Origin: Stenotrophomonas maltophilia
Lineage (GTDB): Bacteria > Pseudomonadota > Gammaproteobacteria > Xanthomonadales > Xanthomonadaceae
NCBI RefSeq assembly: GCF_025642255.1
Contig: NZ_CP106759.1
Coordinates: 2,259,501 to 2,323,500, forward strand
Direction: 5' to 3'
Length of the DNA: 64,000 nt
The translations under genes and the position numbers were made by a program. The notes beneath the pieces were generated by a model. It made no database searches and was not told the DNA's origin. It saw only the letters and a list, made by a program, of their open reading frames with translations. Below are positions 1 to 9,825 of this stretch, in pieces. Position 1 is the stretch's first letter. Each line of letters begins with the position of its first letter.

Positions 1-96
1 ACCCTGTCGTGGTTGCAGGCGCTGCAGGACGGTGCGGCCAGCGGCGGTGATGCGGCGAAACCGAAGCGCGCGCGCAAGCCCCGCAACCCCGGTTGA
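1..96 (+). CDS. 3' end of an unidentified gene
   Basis: The frame starting at base 1 stays open for 31 codons and ends with TGA at 94-96. The visible tail is hydrophilic and rich in Lys, Arg and Pro, typical of a disordered C-terminus, and carries no recognisable domain. It runs convergently towards entA, whose stop lies 22 bases further on. The function cannot be assigned from this fragment. Confidence 0.5.
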   Translation, partial: TLSWLQALQDGAASGGDAAKPKRARKPRNPG

Positions 97-118
97 GGCC
101 CGGCCCTGCATCAGGGGG

Positions 119-877
119 TCAGCCGCGCAGCGTGGCGCCGCCGTCGACGTACAGGTCACTCATCGCCACATGCCCGGCCTGCTCGGACAGCAGGAACATC
201 ACCGACTGGGCAACGTCCTCCGGCGTAGCCAGCTTGCGCAGGGGAATGCCGGCCTTGTAGGTGTCGAGGTTGCCGGCAATCACCCGCTCGGCACCGTACG
301 CGTCTTCCCACATGCCGGTCTGCATGGCGGTCAGCGTCGAACCGGGTGCGACGATGTTGCAGCGGATGCCCAGTGGCGCCAGCTCCAGGCCCAGGCAACG
401 GGTGAACATGGTCGCTGCCGCCTTCGAGGCAGCGTAGGCCGCCATGCCGTGACGCGGCACGCCTGCGGCGTTCGAGCTGACGGTGACGATGGCGCCCTGT
501 CTGCGCGGTGACATCACCCGCGCCAGTGCGCGGCCGAGATGGAACACACCGTCAGCGTTGACCGAGAAAACACGGCGCCAATCGGCATCACAGGTATCCG
601 TCACCGCGCCGACCTGCAGCACGCCGGCCACACTGGCCGCCAGGGCGATCGGTCCGATCTTCGCCTCTACCTGGTCGATGAGCGCATCGACCGCTGCGCT
701 GTCGCTGACATCCAGCGCACAGGCATGGACGCGCTCGCCCACGATCGCGGGCGACTCGCGGTCGGTGGCCACCACCTGGCAGCCGGCGGCGACCAGCAGC
801 TTCACCAGCGCGGTGCCGATCCCCCCGGCTGCGCCGGTCACCAGCGCCACGCGACCCTCAAAACCGGTCAACTGCAT
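119..877 (-). CDS. entA: 2,3-dihydro-2,3-dihydroxybenzoate dehydrogenase EntA
   Basis: A 252-residue short-chain dehydrogenase/reductase. The Rossmann motif TGAAGGIG lies near residue 15, the catalytic Ser is in the VTVSSNAAG stretch and YAASK carries the catalytic Tyr/Lys. In the family this cytoplasmic enzyme oxidises 2,3-dihydro-2,3-dihydroxybenzoate to 2,3-dihydroxybenzoate with NAD+, the last step of the aryl acid branch of enterobactin synthesis. It is the last gene of the minus-strand operon and its start overlaps the end of entF by 10 bases, which suggests translational coupling. The SDR family is broad, so the specific name rests on the entC-E-B-F context. Confidence 0.9.
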   Translation of the reverse strand: MQLTGFEGRVALVTGAAGGIGTALVKLLVAAGCQVVATDRESPAIVGERVHACALDVSDSAAVDALIDQVEAKIGPIALAASVAGVLQVGAVTDTCDADWRRVFSVNADGVFHLGRALARVMSPRRQGAIVTVSSNAAGVPRHGMAAYAASKAAATMFTRCLGLELAPLGIRCNIVAPGSTLTAMQTGMWEDAYGAERVIAGNLDTYKAGIPLRKLATPEDVAQSVMFLLSEQAGHVAMSDLYVDGGATLRG

Positions 878-3800
878 GTTGCGATCTCCTGTTGTTCATC
901 CCAATGCCGCAGTCGCGCCGACAGCCATGGCGCGAGCCGCGCCACCGCATCACGACCGGTCAGTTCGGCATGCAGGAACGGCAGTTCGAGCGCCTGCACC
1001 GTGCGCGCATGCGCCTTCCACAGCGCCGACTGCAGCTGTGGTCGTGCCTGGTGGTCCCGCCCTGCGCGCACATGCACCAGGGTGCCGTCGAATGGCCGGT
1101 GGTGGTGCTCGCGGATCAGGCGGTTGGTTCCGGTGACCGCGCGCACCACGCCGTCCAGCACCACGTCGGGCAGGCCGCCCAGCGCACTGCCACCTCGACG
1201 CAGGAAGGCCAGAATGCGCTCGCGGCTGTCCAGCTCCGGGTGTGCGTCGGGATCGTGGCCGGCGATGGCCAGCAACGCCCGCAGTGCGGCGATCGGATCC
1301 GGCTCCGGCTCGGCCCGCCAGCACTCACTGGGATAGGCGTCGAGCAGGACCAGCTCGCCGACCTTGCGACCGATCTCGTGCAGGCGCACGGCCATCGCCT
1401 GGGCGATGATCCCCCCCACCGACCAGCCGAGCAGGTGCACCGGCCCGCGCGGCTGCAGGGTCACTACACGCTGCACGTACTCGTTGGCCATCGCCTCGAT
1501 GCTGGCCGGCAGCGGCTGCGCGGCGTCCAGCGCCGGCGACTGCAGCCCGTACACGGCCCGCGCCGGTTGCAGCGCACGCGCCAGCGCGCGGTAATTCCAG
1601 GCAATGCCGCCTGCCGGGTGCAGCACGAACAGCGGCGGGGGTTCAGTCCCATCGGTCGTGGCCAACGCGATGACCGGGCCCAAGGCATGATCGGCCAGCA
1701 TCGGGGGTTCGGCGATACGCCGGGCCAGCGCCGCCACCGTCGGCTCCGCGAACAGAACGCCGAGGCCCAGCTCGCAGCGCCAGCGCTGTTCGATGGCCAG
1801 CAGCAGGTGCACGGCCGAAAGCGAGTCGCCCCCAAGGCTGAAGAAGTCCGCATCGACCGCAACGGCCTGCTCACGGCCCAGTGCCTGTGCGAACAAGGCG
1901 GCCAGCGCATGTTCCAGTGGCGTGCGCGGTGCGACACCGGTCATCCCGACCTGCGGAGGTTTCGGAAGCGCGCTGCGATCCAGCTTTCCGTTGGTGGTCA
2001 CCGGCCAGTGATCGACCCCGACAAACGCCGACGGCACCATGTAGTCCGGCACGCGCGCCGCCAGGTGCGCGCGCAGGGCAGCGGCGTCGGCCATTGCCGC
2101 TGGCACGTAGGCGACCAGCCGCGGCTCACCGGGAAGGTCGTGGCGCAGCAGCACGTCCACGCGCTCCATGCCGGGCAGTTCCCGCAGCGCCGCCTCGATC
2201 TCCCCCAGCTCGATGCGCAGACCGCGCAGCTTCACCTGATGGTCGCTGCGGCCCAGATACTCGACCGCTCCGTCGCTGCGCCAACGTGCAACGTCCCCGG
2301 TGCGGTAGATGCGCTCGCCCGCGAGGAAGGGATCGCCCAGGAAACGTCCGGCGGTGAGATCGTCGCGGCCCAGGTAGCCTCGTGCCAGCTGCACGCCGCC
2401 GAGGTAGAGCTCGCCCGCCACGCCCACCGGCAAAGGCTGCATGCGTGCATCGAGCACATACAGGCGGGTGTTCCAGACCGGGAAGCCGATCGGCACCGGG
2501 CGTGAGCGATCGCCTGCCGGGGCTGGCCAGTAACTGACATCCACCGCGGCTTCGGTAGGCCCGTACAGGTTGTGCAGCTGCGCGTCGATGCGGGCATGGA
2601 AGCGGTCGCGGAGCGAGGCGTCGAGCGCTTCGCCGCTGGTGAACACCCGGCGCAGCTGCAGGCCCTGCGAGGCCGGCGCCGCGAGGAAGGCGTCCAGCAT
2701 CGACGGGACGAAGTGGGCGGTGGTGATGCCCTGCGCGCGGATCAACCGGCCCAGCTCGGTGGGATCACGATGCGCATCCGGACCCGCGAGAACCAGCGTG
2801 GCGCCGCACAGCAGCGGCAGGAAGAACTCCCAGACCGACACGTCGAACGTGGCGGGCGTCTTCTGCAGCACGCGGTCGTCTGCGCCGAAGCCGTAGTGCT
2901 CGCGCATCCACAGCAGGCGGTTGACGATGGCGCGATGCTCGATGACCACGCCCTTGGGTTCGCCGGTCGAGCCGGAGGTGTAGATCACATAGGCCGCATC
3001 ATCCGGCGCCGGGTCCGGCCAGGGCGCGGCAGCCCCCTGTGCCATCCATTGATCGGGTGGCAGCACCGGCACGCCTGCGGCCCGGTGCGCCATCGTGCTG
3101 TCGGCCAGCACGCAGGCCGGACGCGCCGAGCGCAGGATGCGCGCCAGGCGCTCGTCGGGATGTGCAGGATCCAGCGGAAGATAGGCGGCGCCGGCACGCA
3201 GCACGGCCACCAGGGCGATGACCAGCTCCATCGAGCGCGGCAGCGCGACCGCCACCACACTGCCCGGCCCCACCCCCAACGCGCGCAGCTGTGCGGCCAG
3301 TGCGAAGCTGCGTGCCTCCAGCGCGGCATGCTCAAGCGTGGCGTCGCCGCAGACCAGCGCCGTTGCCTGAGGGTCGCGATCCATGCCCTGCTGCAACAGT
3401 TCCACCAGTGTGGTTGCAGGCAATGGATGGGTGGTCGCGTTGAAGCGATGAACCACCTGCGTGACCTCTGCCGCGGTGGCCAGTGGCACGCTGGCAATGT
3501 CGTCGGCATCCAGCGCCGCCGACACGAAATGCAGCAGCCGTTGCGCATGCGCCTGCACGTCGGCGTCGCTGTACAGGGCGGGGTTCGCCTCGATCTCCAG
3601 ATCCAGCAGCGCCTGGCCATCACCGCGGAAGCCCAGCACCAGATCCTCCACCGGCCCGGTGCACAGCACCTGCAGCGTGGCCTGCACGCCGGGCAGCGCC
3701 AGCGGCCTGTAGAACGGCTGTATGTTCACCAGCGGGCCATGCAGGCGCTGCTGCGCACCGACCAGGCCCAGATCGCGCCGCAGCTGTTCGCCGCGATACC

Positions 3801-4758
3801 GGCCATGCCTGCGGCTCTGGCTCAACTGCCGGCCGATGCCACGGGTGTAGCTTTCGACACTGCCCTCGGCAGCGGCCACGCGCAGCGGCAGCACGTTCAT
3901 CACCATCGCGGGCACGCGCGCCGACGCGTTTCCCAGGCGCCCCATGTAGGGCACCCCCAGCACCACTTCCTCGGCCGCACTCATCCGCCGCAGGTACTCG
4001 GCCGCAAGTGCGGCCAGCACATCCGGCCACGGCTGCAGCCAGCGCACCGATGCCTGCAGCAGCTCTTCACGGAAGGCGGCATCCAGCGGCTGCACCCAGC
4101 GCAACGCGTCATCACTGGCGGCGGCGACGCCGGCCAGACCAGCGGCGGCCGGCGCGTCCCGCAGGTGGTCGCGCCACCAGGCACCGGCCATCTCGCGACG
4201 CGGATCGATGCGGTATGCCGCATCGTCGGCCAGTACACCGGCCAGGGGCGGCAGCGCATCGCCGCCGCGCCCGGCGTACAGCGCGCAGACACGATCGCTG
4301 AACAGTGCCATGCCATAGCCATCAGCGCCGAGATGGTGAACGCGCAGGTACCAGACCCAGCGCTGGCCTCCCAGTGCGTAGAGCACCTGCTGGCTGATCC
4401 GGTCGCGGGTGGGATCGACCGGGCTCAGCCGGTCGGCCCGCATCGCGGCGTTGGCGTCGGCCACCGGATCGGCAGCGCTGGAAAGATCATGGACTGCCAG
4501 CAGCGGTACATGCGCCGGCTCATGCCATTGCAGCGGCTCGCCATCGCTGCCTTCCGTGAAGCGCAGTGCGAGCGCCTGCGCCTCTGCCGCCGCCTGGTTG
4601 GCGGCGGCCGTGAACGCCGCCACGTCCAGCGCGCCGTCGATCCATACGGCATGGGCCGTGTTGAATGCAGGGTTGTCGGGAGCCAGGCGCTGGGCATACC
4701 ACAGCCCCGCCTGGGCCTCGGTCAATGCCACCGGTGAGGCTGGCGCTGCACCGTTCAT
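868..4758 (-). CDS. entF: Enterobactin synthase component F (NRPS)
   Basis: A 1296-residue nonribosomal peptide synthetase, almost the length of E. coli EntF. Domain order is condensation (HHLGADG near residue 138), adenylation (YTSGSTGEPKG near 590, then YRTGDVARW), peptidyl carrier (LGGDSL near 974) and thioesterase (GWSVGG near 1110). The family activates L-serine, condenses it with 2,3-dihydroxybenzoate held on the aryl carrier protein, and cyclises three units to enterobactin. The ATG at 4758 is preferred to upstream in-frame codons because it forms an ATGA overlap with the carrier-protein stop and starts directly before the condensation domain. Confidence 0.93.
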   Translation of the reverse strand: MNGAAPASPVALTEAQAGLWYAQRLAPDNPAFNTAHAVWIDGALDVAAFTAAANQAAAEAQALALRFTEGSDGEPLQWHEPAHVPLLAVHDLSSAADPVADANAAMRADRLSPVDPTRDRISQQVLYALGGQRWVWYLRVHHLGADGYGMALFSDRVCALYAGRGGDALPPLAGVLADDAAYRIDPRREMAGAWWRDHLRDAPAAAGLAGVAAASDDALRWVQPLDAAFREELLQASVRWLQPWPDVLAALAAEYLRRMSAAEEVVLGVPYMGRLGNASARVPAMVMNVLPLRVAAAEGSVESYTRGIGRQLSQSRRHGRYRGEQLRRDLGLVGAQQRLHGPLVNIQPFYRPLALPGVQATLQVLCTGPVEDLVLGFRGDGQALLDLEIEANPALYSDADVQAHAQRLLHFVSAALDADDIASVPLATAAEVTQVVHRFNATTHPLPATTLVELLQQGMDRDPQATALVCGDATLEHAALEARSFALAAQLRALGVGPGSVVAVALPRSMELVIALVAVLRAGAAYLPLDPAHPDERLARILRSARPACVLADSTMAHRAAGVPVLPPDQWMAQGAAAPWPDPAPDDAAYVIYTSGSTGEPKGVVIEHRAIVNRLLWMREHYGFGADDRVLQKTPATFDVSVWEFFLPLLCGATLVLAGPDAHRDPTELGRLIRAQGITTAHFVPSMLDAFLAAPASQGLQLRRVFTSGEALDASLRDRFHARIDAQLHNLYGPTEAAVDVSYWPAPAGDRSRPVPIGFPVWNTRLYVLDARMQPLPVGVAGELYLGGVQLARGYLGRDDLTAGRFLGDPFLAGERIYRTGDVARWRSDGAVEYLGRSDHQVKLRGLRIELGEIEAALRELPGMERVDVLLRHDLPGEPRLVAYVPAAMADAAALRAHLAARVPDYMVPSAFVGVDHWPVTTNGKLDRSALPKPPQVGMTGVAPRTPLEHALAALFAQALGREQAVAVDADFFSLGGDSLSAVHLLLAIEQRWRCELGLGVLFAEPTVAALARRIAEPPMLADHALGPVIALATTDGTEPPPLFVLHPAGGIAWNYRALARALQPARAVYGLQSPALDAAQPLPASIEAMANEYVQRVVTLQPRGPVHLLGWSVGGIIAQAMAVRLHEIGRKVGELVLLDAYPSECWRAEPEPDPIAALRALLAIAGHDPDAHPELDSRERILAFLRRGGSALGGLPDVVLDGVVRAVTGTNRLIREHHHRPFDGTLVHVRAGRDHQARPQLQSALWKAHARTVQALELPFLHAELTGRDAVARLAPWLSARLRHWDEQQEIATCS

Positions 4759-5012
4759 GCGCCTTGCGCGGCCTGCAGCCGTTGCACCACCTGCCACCAC
4801 TGGCGCAGCGTGGTGTGCTCGGCCAGCTGCGAGAACTCCAGCGGAAGGCCAGTGTTGCTCCACGCAAGAACGAGGCCGAGCATGCGCATCGAATCCAGAT
4901 CGAGATCGATCAGGTTGTCGTCATCGCCGATGTCGGCCGGCTCGCATTCGAGCACGCGCGCCACGTCCGCGCGCATCCGTTCCAGGTCAAGCACATCGCC
5001 CGTCCTATCCAT
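4755..5012 (-). CDS. Stand-alone aryl carrier protein (EntB C-terminal domain equivalent)
   Basis: An 85-residue acyl carrier protein. The phosphopantetheine attachment site is in LDLDSMRML, preceded by a typical acidic DDDNLIDLD stretch. In E. coli the aryl carrier domain is the C-terminal third of EntB; here it is a separate gene immediately downstream of the isochorismatase. The two are joined by a TGATG stop/start junction, and a GGAG sits 8 bases before the ATG. It should hold 2,3-dihydroxybenzoate as a thioester for EntF. An in-frame GTG one codon upstream (5015) is an alternative start. No phosphopantetheinyl transferase gene is visible in the window. Confidence 0.85.
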   Translation of the reverse strand: MDRTGDVLDLERMRADVARVLECEPADIGDDDNLIDLDLDSMRMLGLVLAWSNTGLPLEFSQLAEHTTLRQWWQVVQRLQAAQGA

Positions 5013-5644
5013 CACAGTGTCTCCAGCAGCTGGCCGGTGGTCATCGGTACGCCACAGGTCCGTGCGATCCAGTGCAGCGCCTGCTCATGATCGGCGCGCG
5101 AGAAGTCGGCGACCGCGTCCGCGGCGATGAATGCCTCGATATCACGCTGGAAGGCTTCGACCACGGTCGCGGTGCAGCCGATATGCGCATACACACCGGT
5201 CACCAGCAGCTGGTCGCGCCCGCGCGCGCGCATCAGCGTCTCCAGGTTGCTGCGCTGGAACGCGCTGTAGCGATGCTTGACCAGTACGTGCTCGCCCGGC
5301 TGCGGGGCCAGCGCGGTGATGATCGGCTCATGTTCCTCACTCCGGCGCATGCCGGGTCCCCACAGGTCGGCCTGCAGGCCGCGGTCGCGCCGGTCCTGAT
5401 CGCCATGCTGGGCGGTATAGAACACGGGAATTCCCTGCGCCCGGCAATGCGCCAGCAGGCGCGCGACGTTGTCCACGGCGGGGCGCAGCGGCTCGCTGTC
5501 CGCGTCGAACGCTGCCAGGAAGTAGCGTTGCATGTCGTGCACCAGCAACGCGATCCGCTCGCGCTGCGGGTGCCAGGGGCCGCGCGGCTGTGGTAACTCG
5601 CTGGCGGTCGGCAGGGAATATGAAGCAATGCGGGGCAGCGCCAT
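5012..5644 (-). CDS. entB: Isochorismatase EntB without carrier domain
   Basis: A 210-residue cysteine-hydrolase-fold isochorismatase. LLVHDMQRYF near residue 33 carries the conserved Asp, and the VYAHIGCTATVVEAF segment matches the family's substrate-site region. It hydrolyses isochorismate to 2,3-dihydro-2,3-dihydroxybenzoate and pyruvate, between EntC and EntA. It stops where the isochorismatase domain of E. coli EntB ends, and the carrier domain is a separate downstream gene. The start overlaps the entE stop (TGATG), consistent with an operon. Confidence 0.9.
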   Translation of the reverse strand: MALPRIASYSLPTASELPQPRGPWHPQRERIALLVHDMQRYFLAAFDADSEPLRPAVDNVARLLAHCRAQGIPVFYTAQHGDQDRRDRGLQADLWGPGMRRSEEHEPIITALAPQPGEHVLVKHRYSAFQRSNLETLMRARGRDQLLVTGVYAHIGCTATVVEAFQRDIEAFIAADAVADFSRADHEQALHWIARTCGVPMTTGQLLETL

Positions 5645-7290
5645 CAGCGCGTTCCTCCTGTCTGTTGCAGATGACGCGCACGCAGCTGCGCACGCAGTTC
5701 GCGGCGGCTGATCTTGCCGACCGCCGTTGTATCGAAGCTGTCCACGAACACCACCTGGTCCGGCACCTTGAACGACGCCAGCCCGCGCCCGCGCATCCAG
5801 GCCTTCAGTGCCGGCGCCGTGATCGGCTCGCCCTGGCGGATGACGAAGGCGCAGCTGCGCTCACCCAGGTATTCATCGGGAATGGACACCACCGCCGCAT
5901 CGAACACACCCGGATGGGCCAGCAGATGGTCTTCGATCTCCTCGGCGGAGATCTTCTCGCCGGCACGGTTGATGTGGTCCCCGGCACGCCCCTGCACCAC
6001 CAGATATCCCCCGGGCAGCTGCTGCACGCGGTCGCCGGTGCGGTAGAAGCCGTCGTCGGTGAACGAGCGCGCGTTGGCTGCGGCATCGTTGTGGTACCCA
6101 CGGATGGTGTACGGGCCGCGGGTCAACAGATGTCCGATCTCGCCCTCGGCAACCGGCTGATCGTGGTCGTCGACCACACGGACTTCGTCGTCAGGGCTGA
6201 TCGGACGTCCCTGGCAGGCCACCACCAGTTCCTCGGGATCGTCGAGGCGGGTGTAGTTCACCAGGCCTTCGGCCATGCCGAACACCTGCTGCAGCGTGCA
6301 GCCCAGGCCATCGATGACGCGCCGCGCGGCCTCCGGCACCAGTTTTGCGCCGCCCACCTGCAGCACCCGCAGGCTGGACAGATCGTGCTTCGTCGATGCC
6401 GCTGCCTGCGCCCACAGCAGGGCCAGCGGCGGCACCAGCCCACAGCAGGTCACCTTCTCGCGTGCAATCAGCGGGAACGCGACATCCGGGCCCGGCCCCG
6501 GACTGAGCACCACGCGGGCACCGGCATACAGCGCACCGAAGAAGCCCGGCGAGCTCATCGGAAAATTATGCGCGGCCGGCAATGCGACCAGATACACGCT
6601 GTCGCGGTCGATCCCGCAGATCGCGTTGCTGGCACGGAACGAATAGATGTAGTCGTCGTGCGTGCGCGGAATCAGCTTGGACAGGCCGGTGCTGCCACCT
6701 GACAGCTGCAGGAACGCCACCGACTGCGGATCCGGGTCGGCCGGCAGCTGGCTGCGGTCGCCCTGCAGGTTCGCCAGCCCGACGAACTCCTCCGCATCGC
6801 CGTCGATCACCACGTGGCGCAGGGCCGGCACCTCCGCCTGCAGTGCCCGTGCCAGCCCGCGATGATCGAAACCCTCGTGCACATCGGCGGTGACAAAGGC
6901 ACTGGCCTCGGCCTTCGTGGCGAAGTGCACCAGCTCGGTGATGCGGTGCGCGGGCAACGCGTACACCGGTACCAGGCCGGCGCGGAACAGGCCGCAGACG
7001 GTGGCGATGAAGCCGGCGCTGTTGCCCAGCTGCACCAGCACCCGTTCACCGGGCTGCAGGCCCAGCGCCAGCAGGCCGCTGCCGATGCGCCCGGCCTCGT
7101 GCCACAGCTGCGCATAGCTCAGTCGGACATCACCTGCCACCACCGCGATGTCATCGGCGTAGCGTTCGGCGCGCTCGCGCAGGAAGGCCGGGAAGGTCTC
7201 CCCGCGCCAATGCCCCATCCGGCGATAGTGGGCGACCCGGTCTTCGGGCCATACCTGCTGCAATGGCAGGCGGGAAGAAGATGGGCTCAT
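5644..7290 (-). CDS. entE: 2,3-dihydroxybenzoate-AMP ligase EntE
   Basis: A 548-residue ANL-superfamily adenylating enzyme of the DhbE/EntE type. The P-loop-like [16 protein letters not shown] stretch lies near residue 215, YRTGDRVQ near 410, and a C-terminal lysine in [11 protein letters not shown] is the usual catalytic residue. It activates 2,3-dihydroxybenzoate as an adenylate and loads it on the separate aryl carrier protein. The start ATG forms an ATGA overlap with the entC stop, so entC-entE-entB are likely translated in a coupled fashion. Confidence 0.93.
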   Translation of the reverse strand: MSPSSSRLPLQQVWPEDRVAHYRRMGHWRGETFPAFLRERAERYADDIAVVAGDVRLSYAQLWHEAGRIGSGLLALGLQPGERVLVQLGNSAGFIATVCGLFRAGLVPVYALPAHRITELVHFATKAEASAFVTADVHEGFDHRGLARALQAEVPALRHVVIDGDAEEFVGLANLQGDRSQLPADPDPQSVAFLQLSGGSTGLSKLIPRTHDDYIYSFRASNAICGIDRDSVYLVALPAAHNFPMSSPGFFGALYAGARVVLSPGPGPDVAFPLIAREKVTCCGLVPPLALLWAQAAASTKHDLSSLRVLQVGGAKLVPEAARRVIDGLGCTLQQVFGMAEGLVNYTRLDDPEELVVACQGRPISPDDEVRVVDDHDQPVAEGEIGHLLTRGPYTIRGYHNDAAANARSFTDDGFYRTGDRVQQLPGGYLVVQGRAGDHINRAGEKISAEEIEDHLLAHPGVFDAAVVSIPDEYLGERSCAFVIRQGEPITAPALKAWMRGRGLASFKVPDQVVFVDSFDTTAVGKISRRELRAQLRARHLQQTGGTR

Positions 7291-8480
7291 GCGAGGGGCT
7301 CGGTCGGGGGCGCGGGCTCACTGACGCCCAACGCGTTCAACAGGGCAGCAAACTTCGCTGCGGTTTCGGCCACTTCGGCCTGCGGCTGCGACCCGGCGAC
7401 GATGCCGGCGCCCGCATACAGGCGCAGCTGCGTGCCCTGCAGTCGTGCGCAGCGGATGGCGACGTACCAGTCGCCGTCGCCCTGCGCGTCCAGCCACCCC
7501 ACGGCACCGGCGTAGAAACCGCGTGGAACCGGCTCCAGTTCGCGGATGCGCTGCAGCGCCGCCTGCTGCGGCGTGCCGCATACGGCGGGCGTGGGATGCA
7601 GCTGCGCCAGCAGGGCGGCCGCCGGCACCCGTGGATCCTTCAACGTGGCATGGATGCGGGTTCCCAGGTGCCACATGGTGGCCGTGGCATGCAGCACCGG
7701 CCGCGCCTGCGCGTCGATATGGCTGCAATAGGGAGAGAGGCCATCAATGATGGCCTCGACCACATGACGGTGCTCGTCGTGATCCTTGGCCGACACCAGC
7801 AGGGTCTGCGCGGCACGCTCGTCCTGCACCGGATCCGCACTGCGTCGGGCTGAGCCGGCCAGCGGGTGCGACAGCACCTGCGCGCCGCGCTTGCGCAGCA
7901 GCAGCTCGGGCGTCGCCCCGACCAGCCATGCCGGGGCTTGGCCCAGCTCCACCGGCAGCGGCACCGCGTAGGTCGCCACCGACGGATCGGCTCCCAGTCT
8001 CGCCAGCAGCACATCGGGCGTCAGGGCGTGGCGTGTGTGTGCCAACAGGCTGCGCGCCAGTACCACCTTGTGCAGGTCCTGTCGGGGATCACGCAGGGCC
8101 TGCACTGCCCTATCCACCGCTGCGGCGTAGTCGTCCGCCGAAGGTTCGGCCTGCACGACACCCTCCAGCGCAGGCGCAGCCTGCGGCTGTACCGGCAACG
8201 CAGGCAGCACGCGTTCGGGCTGGTACAGCGCATCGTCGGCACGTGGCTCGAACGGAATCGCTCCGACCAGCAGGCCCGGCCCGCCCCGCTGCTGCGCGAA
8301 GAACGCAGCCACGCGCCCGGCCAGCGTCACCAGCGGACCGGACGCAAGCGCCGCACGACAGCCACGCGCATGCACATGCTGCCCTGCATGCTGCAGCAGG
8401 AACAGCGTGGGGTCATCCGCAGCCGGCAACGGCAACGGCGCCGTCTCCTGCCATGCATCGTCCCTGAGCGAATCGTTCAT
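7287..8480 (-). CDS. entC: Isochorismate synthase EntC
   Basis: A 397-residue chorismate-utilising enzyme. The C-terminal half has family motifs such as HPLAGSARR, then the metal/active-site region ending GFYAGAVGW. It converts chorismate to isochorismate, the committed step towards 2,3-dihydroxybenzoate. The start at 8480 (MNDSLRDD) is preferred to a codon 39 bases upstream because it makes an ATGA overlap with the entS stop. MenF and salicylate synthases are relatives, but the operon context and length (E. coli EntC 391) point to EntC. Confidence 0.92.
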   Translation of the reverse strand: MNDSLRDDAWQETAPLPLPAADDPTLFLLQHAGQHVHARGCRAALASGPLVTLAGRVAAFFAQQRGGPGLLVGAIPFEPRADDALYQPERVLPALPVQPQAAPALEGVVQAEPSADDYAAAVDRAVQALRDPRQDLHKVVLARSLLAHTRHALTPDVLLARLGADPSVATYAVPLPVELGQAPAWLVGATPELLLRKRGAQVLSHPLAGSARRSADPVQDERAAQTLLVSAKDHDEHRHVVEAIIDGLSPYCSHIDAQARPVLHATATMWHLGTRIHATLKDPRVPAAALLAQLHPTPAVCGTPQQAALQRIRELEPVPRGFYAGAVGWLDAQGDGDWYVAIRCARLQGTQLRLYAGAGIVAGSQPQAEVAETAAKFAALLNALGVSEPAPPTEPLA

Positions 8481-9673
8481 GTCGCCTCCTTCATCCGGTG
8501 CGCTGCCGCCAGCACGCACAGCAACAGCAGCAGCACACCGACCAGCAGATACGGCAGGCTCGGCCCGCCCCGATACAACAGCGTGCCGAGCATCGGCCCG
8601 ACCACCATGCCCAGCCCCTGTGCCGCAGCGACCGTTCCGGCGGCGGCACCCTGTTCGTGTGCCTGCACCGCGTCGGCGGCCAGCGCCTGGAACGACGGGA
8701 ACACGAAGCCCATGCCGAATGCCGCCAGCGCATAGGCCGCCGGCAGCTGCCAGGACTGCTGCACGGCGGCTACCGAGGCGAAGCCGATACCGGCGATCAA
8801 TGCACCCAGCACGATCCAGCGCCGCGGTGGCACCTCCAGCTTCATCACCAGTGCCTGCGCCAGGATCAGCCCGACGCCCACAGCGGTCAGTGCGATGCCG
8901 GCCATGCGCGCGCCTTCAGCCGCTGCCAGGCCGAGGCGATCGATCGCGAAGAAGCCGACCGTCACCTGCGCGATGGTCACCGACACCATTCCTAGGAACG
9001 CGGCCAGTTGGGGCAGCCGAAGGCGCCGGTCCAGACGGCGCAGGGGCGTCCGTCGTGCTGACGATGCCGCCGCTGCCGGCGCCGTCGAAGGCAGACGCCA
9101 CGCCAGCAATGCCAGCGCCAGCAGCGGCAACAGCGCGGCCACATACAGCGCCAGCGAAAGATGCGTGTAAGCCAGCCAGCCTGCTGCCGCTGGGCCCAGC
9201 ACCATCCCCAGTGCATTGGCACTGCCCAGACGGGCGAGAAACTGCGTGCGCTGGCCGGCCGGCGCCTGGTCGGCGATCAAGGCTGCGGCCGTCGGTGGCA
9301 CGGCGGCATAGAACAGCCCGATCAGCCCGCGCGCGCCCACCAGCACCAGCACCGACACAACCACCGGCGGCGTGACCTGCAGGGCCACATCGATGAACAT
9401 GGCGAGCGCGAGGTAGACGCCGGTGTACGCGCCCATCGCCAGCAGCAGCACGCGCTTGCGACCGATGCGGTCGCTGAGTTGGCCCCAGCGGCGAGCCGCC
9501 AGCATCCACAGCACGCCGGCGGCCGTCACCGACAGGCCCGCGTGCCATTCGGACAGGCCCAGCAGCCGGACCACCGGGCCGATCACGGCGACGAAAGACA
9601 TCATGGCCATGGTGCCGATCAGGGCCGCCAACACCAGGGCCGGCAAACCGGGAACGACGGGACGTGCGTGCAT
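8477..9673 (-). CDS. entS: MFS exporter, EntS-like
   Basis: A 398-residue protein with about twelve hydrophobic segments and the MFS loop motif GQLSDRIGRKRVLL near residue 70. As the first gene of the siderophore operon it most likely exports enterobactin across the inner membrane, as EntS does in E. coli. The substrate is inferred from position; the fold is clear. The start at 9673 (MHARPVVPG) was chosen because the open frame upstream of it runs through promoter-like sequence with no membrane character. Confidence 0.8.
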   Translation of the reverse strand: MHARPVVPGLPALVLAALIGTMAMMSFVAVIGPVVRLLGLSEWHAGLSVTAAGVLWMLAARRWGQLSDRIGRKRVLLLAMGAYTGVYLALAMFIDVALQVTPPVVVSVLVLVGARGLIGLFYAAVPPTAAALIADQAPAGQRTQFLARLGSANALGMVLGPAAAGWLAYTHLSLALYVAALLPLLALALLAWRLPSTAPAAAASSARRTPLRRLDRRLRLPQLAAFLGMVSVTIAQVTVGFFAIDRLGLAAAEGARMAGIALTAVGVGLILAQALVMKLEVPPRRWIVLGALIAGIGFASVAAVQQSWQLPAAYALAAFGMGFVFPSFQALAADAVQAHEQGAAAGTVAAAQGLGMVVGPMLGTLLYRGGPSLPYLLVGVLLLLLCVLAAAHRMKEAT

Positions 9674-9762
9674 GGAACACCAGCCGTAACAGGGAAGGAC
9701 GGCAGAACGCCAGCACGACGCTCCGCCCGATGCCGCCACGTCACGCAGCGACACCACCCTTA

Positions 9763-9781
9763 AATGATAACGGCTCGTATT
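9763..9781 (-). promoter_or_regulatory. Putative Fur box of the ent operon
   Basis: On the minus strand the 19-mer AATACGAGCCGTTATCATT agrees at 13 of 19 positions with the Fur consensus read as AATGATAATCATTATCATT. It lies 90-108 bases upstream of the entS start in an AT-rich pocket of a GC-rich region. Iron repression by Fur is the normal control of such operons. The match was counted by eye. Confidence 0.5.
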
Positions 9782-9793
9782 TGCATTTGATAC

Positions 9794-9809
9794 CCATTCA
9801 ATTGAATGG
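9794..9809. promoter_or_regulatory. Perfect 16-bp palindrome CCATTCAATTGAATGG
   Basis: A perfect dyad lying 12 bases further from entS than the putative Fur box and 16 bases past the stop of the small membrane-protein gene. It could be an operator or upstream activator site for the siderophore operon, or a short terminator stem. Its CCATTC/GAATGG arms recur in the palindrome upstream of the FecA-like receptor (39273-39294). Confidence 0.45.
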
Positions 9810-9825
9810 ACCCGCAACAGCCGTG

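Noticed and set aside
4755-5644. Frameshifted entB pseudogene
   Set aside because: Both parts are complete domains with a TGATG junction and a GGAG ribosome site for the second, so a functional split is more likely. A sequencing error cannot be fully excluded.
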